Assembly (NCBI RefSeq): GCF_028858725.1
Contig: NC_084766.1
Location: forward strand, 25,961,001-26,025,000
Direction: 5' to 3'
Length of the DNA: 64,000 bases
Source: Colius striatus
Lineage: Eukaryota > Chordata > Aves > Coliiformes > Coliidae
Each line of letters starts with the position of its first letter. Position 1 is the first letter of the stretch. The translations under genes were made by a program, and so were the position numbers. Under the pieces are notes generated by a model. It did no database searches and was not told where the DNA came from. It saw only the letters and a program-made list of their open reading frames with translations. Shown here piece by piece: positions 35,068 to 46,100 of the stretch.

Positions 35068-35560
35068 CAGTTAATAAAAGCAAATGAAATACTAGAAATT
35101 ATAAGGGAAGCCAAAGAGAATAAAATAGAGGCCATGGCTAGGTTGCTGTATAAATCTGAACATTTTATGTAGTTCTGGTTCTTTCCATTCCATCATCCTA
35201 GAAGAGATACAGGAGAATTGTAAAAGGTTCAGAGGAGGGCGATAGGGATAGGAAAAAGTCTGGCTGCATTTTATATAAGGAATGATTGAATAAACTAGGA
35301 CTCTTACCTCTGGAAAAAGGGACAACTAGGGTGGGAAATGGCTGGCATGTAGAGAAGGAGCAGAGCTTCACTCTTTACACTCTCTTCCAGTACAAGGATT
35401 AGGAGGACATCAGATGGTGGCTTCCATCTCTTTTTGAACAAAAGGAGGCTAGTGTGCAGTGGCTGGTAGCTCTGTAGATCTCATTAGTAGTGGATGTTAT
35501 GGATGCTAAAATGTATCCAATTTTACAGGAGATTGGAGGAGATTATGAAAGAGGAATCCT
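35068..35560 (+). repeat. Ancient CR1/L3-like LINE fragment
   Basis: Diverged blocks appear in the order seen in old amniote CR1 elements: AATAAAAGCAAATGAAATACTAG, CTGTATAAATCT, AGTTCTGG, AGATACAGGAGAATTGTAAAAGG, TTCAGAGGAGGGCGATAGG, GACTCTTACCTCTGGAAAAAGG and ACAAGGATTAGGAGGACATCAG. It is far more diverged than the other CR1 copies. The right edge is uncertain. Confidence 0.7.
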
Positions 35561-36443
35561 TTGAAATTTACTGCATACAAAGATCACATACTCTTCCTGC
35601 TCATGAGGAATTCCCAAGAGCATTTTCCTAGGGTTACCTGTGTTTGACTGATAAGGATGAATAATGTTTGACTGAATAATGCTGAAATGAGAACTCCAAA
35701 CTTCTCCACATCAGTGAAGGCTGGAGCTGGGTTGTTCAGGCATTACAGTGATAGACAGAGGGATAGAGCTCTGGTATTGGCTGGTCTCTAGCTCTTTTTC
35801 ATGCCTGAGTGTTTACAGAGTCATTCCTTGCCATGGCAGCCTGAAAGCCACTCACAGAATGTCCAGGCTTTATTTGGGAGACAGTAGAGATGGTGATGAG
35901 GTCCCTGTGGAAGCTTTCTTGGATGAGGCTGTGTCTCCTGCACTCTGTGATTCTCAGAGATAAAGGTGTTCTTGTGTTTGTGGGGTCTTTTGGAGTAAGA
36001 GAAAGCAAGTTCTCTTTGGTTACATTGACCCTCCACATTACAGAGATCTAAGTAGCCCCTGCTTCATCTTGCTTCCTAGACTGCTGAAAAAGCAGCTTTT
36101 GTGGGTATTCCCATATCTGGGAAGATTTCTAAAACAGAGGTTTGGAAGATTTCGGGTTTGGCAGCTGTTCTTACCTACTGCTGCTCAGATAATTGCAGGA
36201 ACCATCTACTTCTGCATCACTGAAATTGTTGCCCATGGCAAGTACATAAATACATGTTGTTTTACTTATGGTACATACCTTCATGGTGGCTACTTATTTC
36301 TAGCTGGGGATCCACACATGCTCTGCCTTGACATTTTAGGACATCTGAGTAATCCAGTTCTGAACTGTCCTGAGTAGTGGGCTCTGTGATGCCTCTGTTT
36401 CAGGACTGTCTCAATCCAGAAATGGTTGATCTAAGCTTAACCC

Positions 36444-36583
36444 TAATCACAGCACTGTGCAGGTGCTCAGAGCTGTGTTGTGAACTGCCAGATCCCAAAG
36501 TAGTTTCTTGCTTTAATCACAGCACTGTGCCAGTGCTCAATTCTGTACCACAAATTGACAATTCCCAAAGTAATTTTGGGGAC
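36444..36583 (+). repeat. Two-copy 70-bp imperfect tandem repeat
   Basis: Both units begin TAATCACAGCACTGTGC and share TCCCAAAGTA. Unit 1 is 36444-36513 and unit 2 is 36514-36583. By eye about three quarters of the first 63 positions agree, and many differences are transitions. No link to a known transposon is evident. Confidence 0.8.
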
Positions 36584-37379
36584 AATAGCCGAATTTTAAC
36601 TGAAAGTTAGGGTCTGGCAATGGTTAAAGTTTCTGCTGTGACTGCAACGTGTATACATGAACCTGAATTACCTTTTAACCTAATTAATTAGTGTGTGGAT
36701 AGCTGTGTAGCTGGGGAGGAAGGCAGACACTTGAGTACTTACCCATACTAAGGTCTGGGTTGATACAACTATGTAGTTAAAATGAAAGTGGAGTAGGTTT
36801 CAATCTCCTTTCATTCTCAGGGATCTCTGGCTGATAAAAGCACATTGGATGTAAGATCCTAGTTCATGTTTACACTGCTGGTTATTTGGCCTTTCAGTTC
36901 TAGGATTAACACAGGATTGTGTTTTAAAATTATTGAGTGGAGGATGCCATGGTGGTGTTCTGTTTATACAATTCTCCATTAGTTCACCTTGGTTCAACTC
37001 TTTGCTGAAGCATGGGGAAGGATTCTCAGCTCTCAGGAAACTGTCAGGTTAAGCCTCAGGGCCGTTTTATGCAAAACTCTGAAAAGTAAATGTTCTCAGC
37101 CAGCCTCAGAGATAAAATACCATGGAGGTTTTTTAGGTTAAAAAAACCCTGTTATTGTAAACAGTGTTTTAAAAAAACCCCAAACTAATTAAATTTTAGA
37201 CAAATTCTAAAGCAGTGGCATTGCTGGCAGAGTCTCCTTCCTCCCTTTGTTCTTTTGTAGTCATTATTTGTGTTTCACACAGGTATCACCAGCATTTCCA
37301 GATGTTCTTACAAGTGTAGGCTTACACACATATGCAGGTGCATATGCAGGGATTCCCTGTTGACTATCCATCTCATTTT

Positions 37380-37432
37380 TATGATCTCTAAAGGTCCCTT
37401 CCAACCCTACAATTCTATGATTCTATGATTCT
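37380..37432 (+). repeat. Very short CR1 LINE 3' tail
   Basis: Only the last 50 or so bases remain: ATGATCTCTAAAGGTCCCTT, CCAACCCTACA and three ATTCTATG-type terminal repeats. This is an extreme 5' truncation typical of CR1. Confidence 0.85.
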
Positions 37433-38204
37433 TTATGGCCAGAACACATCCTATGTGTAGCATCAGGACTTGAGACTGATTTAGCAAAGCAATGGCAGAG
37501 CAGCTCTGTAACTAATCAGTGCCAATATCAGTAACTAGCCAGGGGGGTAGCAAAGAAGGAGCCTGGCTTCTGGATAGATAAAGGACCGTGCAATGCAGAA
37601 GCAGAGGTGGGATCCTTTGTCCCAGTGGAAGGGATCAAAGGCACTTTTGGGGTATAGGTTTCTTACTTGGGGAGCTAAATAGAAGCATGAAAGTCTTGCA
37701 AGCAGCCTCTGTCTGGACATCCCTCTGGCTTCATCCTACTTTAAAGCTGTAGTTCACACCCTGACCCAGTCAGAAGAAACTTAACAATGTTATGCTTGAT
37801 TCATTCTAATTTGCATTGACTTCCCATATGTCAACATATGATTTAAAAACCCCACTGATCATCTTTTATCCTCTGTTAGGCATAAGCTCTGCTTGATTTC
37901 CCTTTAACTGCTACTTGGATGGAGATGTGACCGTGTTTTGTGCTCTGCTGCTCATCAACACCATCTAATGTAAAGCTTAGTGTTGGAGCCTTAACTTGCT
38001 ACTGGACAGGCTTTTGCCAGATAAGCCAAGCAGCTGTAGATCCAGAGCTTATTTACCATTCAGATTCCAACCCTTTGTTAGAAGACAAGTTCAAACCCCC
38101 TCTTTAAGGCATACCTGTTTATTACTGCATTTAACTGTACTGGCATTACTCAGGATTTCTTTGATTTGAGTAAATGGTGCCATTACATTTTAAAATGCAT
38201 TATG

Positions 38205-38208
38205 TCTG

Positions 38209-38240
<32 letters not shown>
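38205..38240 (+). repeat. (TCTA)n microsatellite
   Basis: One TCTG, seven perfect TCTA units and a final TCTT. Likely length-polymorphic. Confidence 0.95.
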
Positions 38241-40091
38241 GCCATGCCTGTTTCTTGTACTGAACAAATATTCACTAGGTAGGAAGAGAAGTAATGGTTT
38301 CCCATAGAAATATTGAGTCACTGTAGAAGACAGGATACAAATAACTGTAAATGATGCAAACAGAATCTGTATTATGTGAGTGAGTCACTTGAATAGATGT
38401 GGTACAAAATGGGAAAGAGAACATGCGCCTCACTAATTGATTATGTTGCAGCATTTCAGCAAATGGAGAAGGAGAAGTAGTTGAAATAATTTACTTTGTT
38501 TAAAAATGCAGTGAACACATTGTAAGGGACCTGAGTAACCTCTGATGTTGTTCTTCTGCATTCTACTGTCATTCTACTGTATTTCTACATTCTCACTCCC
38601 ATCTCTATGTATCATTTAGTGTACTTCTCTTAAGAGTACAACCCTTCAACAGCTACATCCTTTAACAGGCATAAAATAAAGGTGCAAAAAAGTTCTCCAT
38701 TTTTAAACCCATAAATACCTTTTGATTTTAAAGGTTTAGGTTGAGATGCCAAGTGATAAATCCTGTCAGCTGAGAGCTTTGTTCCTCCACTTGAAATCTG
38801 CCCTGCGTTCATTGTGGCAGAAAGTTCTCACCATCTGCTGGGTGCCTCCCAGCTCAAGGAGATCATCCGGGGCTCAGTGCATTTCTTTTGGATGGTGGTT
38901 CTCAGATGCATTTGGCATGCACTGGGGAGGTTAAAAAGCAGCTTGAGGGTTCAACCAGAGAAGTTCTTCGGGTGGAACCTGTAGCAGTGAATTCTCTTGC
39001 CCACACTCTATGTGTTTGGTGGCTGAGCAGATATTGTCAGTCTCTGGTTGTCAATGCAACACAAAGCCCAGGGGGAAAAATTACTGAGTGATGGGTGGGA
39101 ACAGAGACTGAGGGTAAACTCTCAATTTAGAAATGTTAATGCTACATCCATTATTAATAACCCCACTGCAAAAGGGAAAAAAAAAAGCTCTGCTGCAAAT
39201 GAAGCTGTGACACGGGGAAGTGGCAGGCAAAATGAAATTTTCATACTAGCCGTGGTCTTACAATAAAGGTTTTGTGATACACACCCAGCAATGCTGCTAT
39301 AAATAGTCTCGTTATCTAATCTTCCAGCTTGGAATATGACAGAAGATTATGAGTTGAAAACAGTTCAGTGTAGCTTTTAGCTATTTTCCCACTGCTTCCC
39401 TTGCTTCTGCTGGAACATTATTGCTGTTCCCCTTGTAATTCATATGGAGACAACATTATTCAGAAGTACAGAATGTCACTAGGAGGAGGAGAGTTCAGAT
39501 AAAACCCAGAAGATTTATGACATAGTTTAGATTAGGCCATGTAGGAACTGAGAGGAGGGAAGAAATAATTCACGGTCCAGCGGTGTTTCTCAGGGTGTGG
39601 TGAGAACTTCCTTGTGCCAGCCCCATTGGGTCAGATCTGGAGTGAGGCATGTTTGAATAAGGTGCTCTACATGCCTGATGGCAGAAGGTACTCTTTTGCT
39701 AATGAGTAACCCAGACACATCATACAGTACAAGCTCAGTCCACACAGCACTAGAACCTGATCCAAAGCCAACAGAAAGTTCCTAGAAAATTTCACAGAGG
39801 TATAGCTAGAACAGAGAAAACCTCCTTTTGCTTTTGATCTTATTTTCCGTAGGAAAATAAGGAGTTGACAGGTTGCAAGGATGATGCCTCCTCTCCTCCC
39901 CTCTCTCTGCCTTGCTGGTGTTGCAAACCCTTGTTTATGACCCTTCCTTGGAGCCCTCCTTGGCCCATTTCCTATGGGGCACATGAAGTCACTGAGGAGA
40001 GATGAGTTCTGGGAAAGCTCCCCTTGGGTGAGGACAGCTAAAAACAACCTTCTGCAGCCTTTGTGCATGGACACAAATAACCTTTTCCCAC

Positions 40092-40270
40092 TGTCCTGGT
40101 TTTGGCTGGGATAGAATTAATTTTCTTACTAGTAGCTGGAACAGGGCCATGTTTTGGATTTGTGCTGAAAACAGCATTGATAACATAGGAAAGCTTTGGT
40201 TAATGTTGAGCAGAGAACCCACAGAGGACCATAGATTGCTTTCTAAACCTTTATGTAGTTGAGGAGACGT
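40092..40270 (+). mobile_element. LTR retrotransposon fragment (probable solo LTR)
   Basis: Begins TGTCCTGGTTTTGGCTGGG and continues with ATAGAATTAATTTTCTTACT, AGTAGCTGGAACAGGGCCATG and TTTTGGATTTGTGCTGAAAAC. I recognise this as the start of a common LTR of endogenous retroviruses in bird genomes. Similarity fades after about 40200, so the right end is uncertain, and no internal retroviral coding sequence follows. No clear target-site duplication was found. Confidence 0.6.
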
Positions 40271-42534
40271 AGAGGAGTATGGCTGTTGTAGATGTGAAAC
40301 CCACAGGACTTGAGCCATCTCTTCTTGCTGTATAATAAGGGGTATTAGAAAGACTTTGTGTATTTATTCAAACCCTAGCACCATTTGCATTCACTTTGGG
40401 GTGGCTTCCCTACCACAAGGCTTGGAGGAGGCTCTCCCCTGGCATCATGTTTGTGCATGTCCAGGCAGCTCAGCAGAGCATGGTGATGGGCACACATGCA
40501 CTTTCCAGCCATGGCCAACTACAGAAATCTTCTGTGCCTCCATCACCCCTTCTTGTGGGCAAAACCTGAGGAATTGAGCCACACCACAGCTGCTGCAGGG
40601 AAGCAGGGAAGACACATGTCCTGTCCCATCCTCTTAAAATAGGCTGATGTCTAGGGATGTAAAATGATATAATTTGCACAACAGTTCAGGAGGAAGACTC
40701 AATTCTGTTGAAAACTCTCATCCTACAGCCATCAGTTCTCATAGAGTTCATGTGATCCAGGCTCGGGATCTGCTTTTGCCTCCTAGGGAGATGCTGCCAC
40801 TTGAGAGATCTTTCCCTTGGTCTGTGGACAGACAGCTGAGCAGGCCTTCACCTCCAGCTACCCATGTCACTACCTCCCTGTTTAGCAAAGCATCAGCAGC
40901 GTCCTTCTGAGAGGAGGTGATGGTATTCAGCTATGGCTGATGCCCCTAGTTGGCATCCTGCATGCAGCCCTCTGAAAAGCATCCCTACATATTGTTAAAT
41001 GAGCCAAAGGACATCCCCAACCCTGCCTGGCTACGCTGGGGCCCAGTACTGCTAGCAATTTCTTTTATCAGGCCAGATTCTGGTATTTCATCTTACATTC
41101 CCAGGCATAAGCAATTCAAGCACTGGCAGATGAAATGCTTTCTGGACATGGGGTCTCTCATGCTGTAGCCTATTCAGCTGGAAGGATTGTTACCTTCTCA
41201 TTACAAGATTCTGCAGGCAGATCAGATTTGCTGTTGGAACAGAGCTTTTATATATATACATAAATGCTTCCAGGTGTGCTTTTTAGTAGCACTTTGGGGC
41301 TAAAGTAAGGATTTATTATTAAGAAGCACCCAAACCATATTATGCCCTGAAGCAGAGATGGAACAGGGTGCTTTTACTCTGATCCAGGGAGCTGACTGAA
41401 TTCAGTGACAGATGCCAAGTATTTATGTCCTTGCCTGAGATTATCTGTTAAATTTGAAAGTGTTAAAAGCAGGAGTTATTTTTGGAGTAAACATATTCAA
41501 TACTGATGGAGAGTTGCAGCTAGGTATTGGTAGGATGATATTTTATTACTATGTGTTTGTCTGAAGTGTACTGCTCAGACCATCAGAATAGAAAGCTGTG
41601 GGGGTAATGCATTGCTCTGGATTTGCACCAGAATGCTTGAGCTGAGTTCAGAGCGCCCCACATCTTTGCTTGTGACATTGCTTGATATCATGAAGTATGC
41701 TTTGCTGTAAAGTTCCAGACAGTTGTCCATATTTCTACATTAACATGGGGGGTATTTTCATTTCAAGTTTAGCATATTAACAGATGTCCAAACTAGAGAA
41801 GCTCTTACTTGCCTTGGAAACCATTGTAAACACATCTCCTGGTTCCTTTTCTTCACTCTCCCTCCTACCAGTAGCTTTTTGTGCTTCTTTGTTTGATACT
41901 GTAACTTCAGCTAAAGTAGCTGCTGGCCTTTATTTTTGTTTATAGCTTGCTCATAGTTCTTAACAGTTTAAAATTCTTTTGATTTTAATGTCTTATTGCC
42001 TCCTTAATGAATATTTTACCCTGTTAGTCATTATTTAGCCTTTTAGTCTTTCCATTGGCCATCTTGAAGCCCTTGGATGGTGACTCTTTACAGCTGAACC
42101 AAGTCTGAGGGTGAGGATGAACAGCTGACCCATACACTTCAGGCAAGTTGTTGCATTTCCAGTGCCTCTGAGCCATCTCATGCCTCAAAAAGTAATGCTA
42201 CTTACAAATTGCCTTCTGCTGTGCTCCACCAAATACTAAGATGCTGTAATTATTTATGACAGTTAAAATCTCCCGAAGTATTCAAATAAAAGCCAAACAT
42301 ATAAGGAAAACAAGTCCTATGGAGGGAGGTTATAGTATGAAAGAGAAGATGGCTTGCTTTATCTGCAGGTCACACTGAAAGGCAAGCTAGAAATACGTGT
42401 AAGAGATGGAGACCTAGATGTGCTAGATTTAAGGGGGAACTCCATAGCTGCTGCCATTGGACTATTTTCAGGTGTTTGGATGAGTGAATGACTCAAATAT
42501 AGTTTAAGCCTGTGACTATTTCATTTTAATAGCA

Positions 42535-42631
42535 ATGCAAATACAGTAGGTGAAGGCTGAGAGTGCTGCATCTAATTTAGTAGTGTTGCTTTAGCAACAT
42601 CCTGCAGGATGCAAATAGTCTCCTTGGTAAC
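42535..42631 (+). promoter_or_regulatory. Candidate intronic enhancer: octamer and X-box cluster
   Basis: Within 97 bp lie ATGCAAAT (42535-42542), the palindrome GTTGCTTTAGCAAC (42585-42598), the palindrome CATCCTGCAGGATG (42598-42611), a second ATGCAAAT (42609-42616) and GTCTCCTTGGTAAC (42618-42631). ATGCAAAT is the perfect POU/Oct octamer. The two GTNNC...AAC palindromes resemble RFX X-boxes and start exactly 33 bp apart. An AGATAAG motif follows at 42650-42656. Activity and target gene are inferred; NEURL1 is the host gene. Confidence 0.5.
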
Positions 42632-42996
42632 ACTTCCTAAGTGTCATTAGATAAGCGATGGTTGCAAACACGAAAGCAGATCAGAATGAGAGACATGCTC
42701 TTGTGCTGTGCCTTCTTTTAGCCCCAGACATCACAATTAGCAGGATGGCAAAAGGAAAGAGGAAAGCTGTTTGGAGATCAGCGCGCTTGTTACTGTTTCA
42801 TATGTTGTGCTTTGGTGGTGAAAACCACACCAGTGGTGATGGGATTTTCTGGCTTGGTTTATATAAGGTTTTAATAAAAGGAGGAGGAGACACAGACACT
42901 AAGTGTCCTGCCTGTCCGGGGGATGCAGATTGCAAATGTTAACCCTTCTATCCTAATGGCTTACCCATGTCTGAGTGAGCTTTGAGTCTACAGGTT

Positions 42997-43142
42997 AGAA
43001 AGAGGAGAGGAGAGGAGAGGAGAGGAGAGGAGAGGAGAGGAGAGGAGAGGAGAGGAGAGGAGAGGAGAGGAGAGGAGAGGGAGAGGAGAGGGAGAGGAGA
43101 GGGAGAGGAGAGGGAGGGGAGAGGGAGGGGAGAGGGAGGGGA
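42997..43142 (+). repeat. Homopurine tandem array, 5-bp then 11-bp unit
   Basis: An unbroken run of 146 purines. Positions 43001-43080 are sixteen perfect AGAGG units. From 43081 the unit becomes 11 bp: three GAGAGGAGAGG, two GAGGGGAGAGG, then a last GAGGGGACAGG that ends at 43146 and breaks the run with a C at 43143. Open frames through it (Arg/Glu/Gly-rich on plus, Ser/Leu/Pro-rich on minus) are repeat artefacts. Confidence 0.97.
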
Positions 43143-46100
43143 CAGGAGACCACAGAGCTCAGCATGTGTGACCCTGCCATGTTCACTCATGGAAAGGATG
43201 TGGAGTTTGAGGCGGTGATAGAGAATCTGCTTCTGGGCTGGGATCAAGTTCAGGATCTGCTCCCCTTCTGCTGTGTATCACTAGCAGTGGATTACTTCTT
43301 CAGTAATTACTTCTTCTGTGTTTCTCTACTGAATTCTGAAGACCCTTTCTTAGGGATCCACAATACAGCAGGGATGAAGGTGGGAAATTGGGGTTACTTA
43401 CTGCTTGGAAACAGGACAGTTGTTTCTGCTGTGGCATTGTCATATAGGAGAGTCATGAACAGAAGCAGCTTTTCTAACTCTCATGATAAATGATTTTTTT
43501 CCTAAAGCCTCAGGTGCTGGACTGAATGGATTACATGAGAATCCTAGCTTTTGTTTAAATCCTTCTCAATTTTACGTACTTCTCTGTTACGGAGAACAAC
43601 TACAAAGTATAAAAGGAATATGGCCTAATGGCTCAAAAATCTGAAAGTGTGCAAAGGAAGAATAAACTCTTTTGTTTTCAACTGATCTTTATTTTAATTC
43701 CACTAGTTGATGCCTGAGGATCTCATCCAAGGAATCTGAATGACTGATAAAGTCAAATGGAGTGCATAAAAGAAAGGAGCCAAGTCCACAAGAGCATCCA
43801 AATAGGTTTATTCTGGTTTGGGCTGCAAGTCTGAAAGAGCAGATGGTTTTATTTTATCATGAGCTTGACCTTGCTTCAGCAGAGGCAGACAGTGGGTGGA
43901 CTTTTGAATTTTTTTGGTAAAGTCTCTGAACCAAAGCTAAGATAGACCCTTTCAGCAAAACACCTCCTGATCTGTGACCTTCAGGTCCACACACAAGTCT
44001 AGTGACTGGGGACTGGCCTGTCCAAGGGTCCCTTTTTCATTTCAACATTGTGCAGCACCTTGCAGTTTAGGTACAAGGCACTTGACCGACTGCATTTTTT
44101 CCTATTCTAATGTAAAAAGGAATTAAAATGTCAATTGTCTCTCTTTACAAGGAAAACTCAGAAAAAAAACCCCAAACCCAACCAACCATCCCCCAGAGCC
44201 CTTTTTGGCTCCCAAATCCTCTTGGAATTCATCCATCTTCTTATCGCTCATATCTCATGGCCTCTGTTGCAAATGTCAGTGCTAATTAATGAGACCTTGG
44301 CTCTCCCTATAGTTAAGATGAGCAACAATCCAACGTTTGTTTTTGAGATGGTGCCCTTACACGTCCCTTTCCCAGGAGAAGGCACTGGGGCTGTTAGCCT
44401 TGTGTGAGGCAAGTCACAAAAGGCAAAGTCTGAAACACTTTTCTACCTCTGTAGTAGCATTCAGAGTTAAAGCTCTCTTGAGATGGGTGAGAGAAGTGTT
44501 TCCTAAGCCTTTTAGAGATAAAAATAGAAGGGTCTCCTTACCAAATTGCCTCCATCCCATCCCATTGTTGGGCTGGAAGGCACTGTTGGGTTTTCTGCTT
44601 TGTGAAGGAGACACTGGTGTGACTGGACCATAGGATGCCATTCCAGCCCTAAGGCAAAATGTTGCTACTTTCCCTGTGCAGTGTAACAGCCTTCATGCAG
44701 TGAGTCTTGGGATTGATTTGAAGGTGAAGCTTGTCACTGCATCCAAAGTATTCTGCAATAGAAGAACTGAGCAGCTGTTCCTCATCACCATGGTCTGTGA
44801 TTTAGTAGGACATGGGAATTTGGACAAATGACTCTGCTAAATGAGAGCTCAGCTCTTAACCTGCCCTTCCCTCTGCTGTAGGCAGAATAGAGTGTTTCTC
44901 TCCAGGACAGTCACGCTGCTGTGTTTCTGCCACATGTCATTTGGATACTGAATTCTTTAACATTCATAGGGATCATTTTAAAAACCATCTTGGGATAGGA
45001 AAATGATCTTTCTCCTTGATCTCTTGCTGCAGAAGGATGTGGTGAAGCTCGTGCTGTATGGGGAGAGTCAAAGGGCAGGAGGGGTCAATGAGGTTTCTTT
45101 GGGATGTCCGGGTAAAAACGTACAGGGGACAAGAACTGAGATTTAGATCACAGTCTTGTGATGAGGGACTGGTGACTCTTACCTGAGAGCCAGCGGTGCT
45201 GTGGCCACTACTGGTGGACGTGACAGAAGCTGTCAAGTCCCAGGGAACACCCTGGTGCCACCTCTCCTTGTCATTGCATAACACATGTCTCTCTGGCTCT
45301 TCACTGAGCTCTGATTTTGCACAACTAGATGTGAAACCATCCAGGATGATTTAGCACTCATTCTGACTTGATCTCTCTGAAGAGCTGGCTGGCACTTTGT
45401 TCCCACAAGCACCATAAAATGCAAAGCACCATCATCTGCAACATTAGCAGACTTTCTCATTGGGCACAGCCCGGGGTGGAGTTCAGCCTCAGGCTCACCT
45501 TCCATGACAAGTAGGACAATGTCAGCACATCCAGTGGTCCTTTTCTCATTGGTGGGGGCCTCAGAGTGGTACCCTGGCCCTGCCCACCCCCTGAGGTGGT
45601 CAATGCAGCCACACTGCAGCTTCCCCTGGAGCCAGCTTGGGCGTTTCTGCCCTGGCATCGCAGTCTCATCCTGAACAGCACCTCTCCACGGAGCTGGTTC
45701 AGCGCCTGTTCAGCAGGAAGAGCAACGCTTTCCCTGGCCCTGCTTTCTGTGACACCTGGGTTTTCCCTTGGATCTCTCCCATTCAGACACAGAGCCAGCC
45801 CTGCTTCTTGGGACTGATGGGAGCACAGGGCCCCACAGTGAGTCTGTGAGCCAGAAACCCCTGAACCTCACCTCACCTCACCAACCTGAGACCAGAGGGC
45901 TCTTGGCACTGTGCAATTGTAAACCCTCTTTAAATCAGTGTTTCAATACAAGCAAGATCTTTATTTTTTGCTCTCCATTGTGAGAATCAAGCATTGCACA
46001 CTTCACTGTGGTTTCCTAACCCACAAGGAAATCCCTTCTTTTCTCTCTTAATTAATTGTTGCTGTGGTTTTGCAATGCAGCCCTAGAGGCAGGAGAGTGG

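Noticed and set aside
42982..43247. Arg/Glu-rich and Ser/Leu/Pro-rich open frames
   Set aside because: They are translations of the AGAGG array, not genes.
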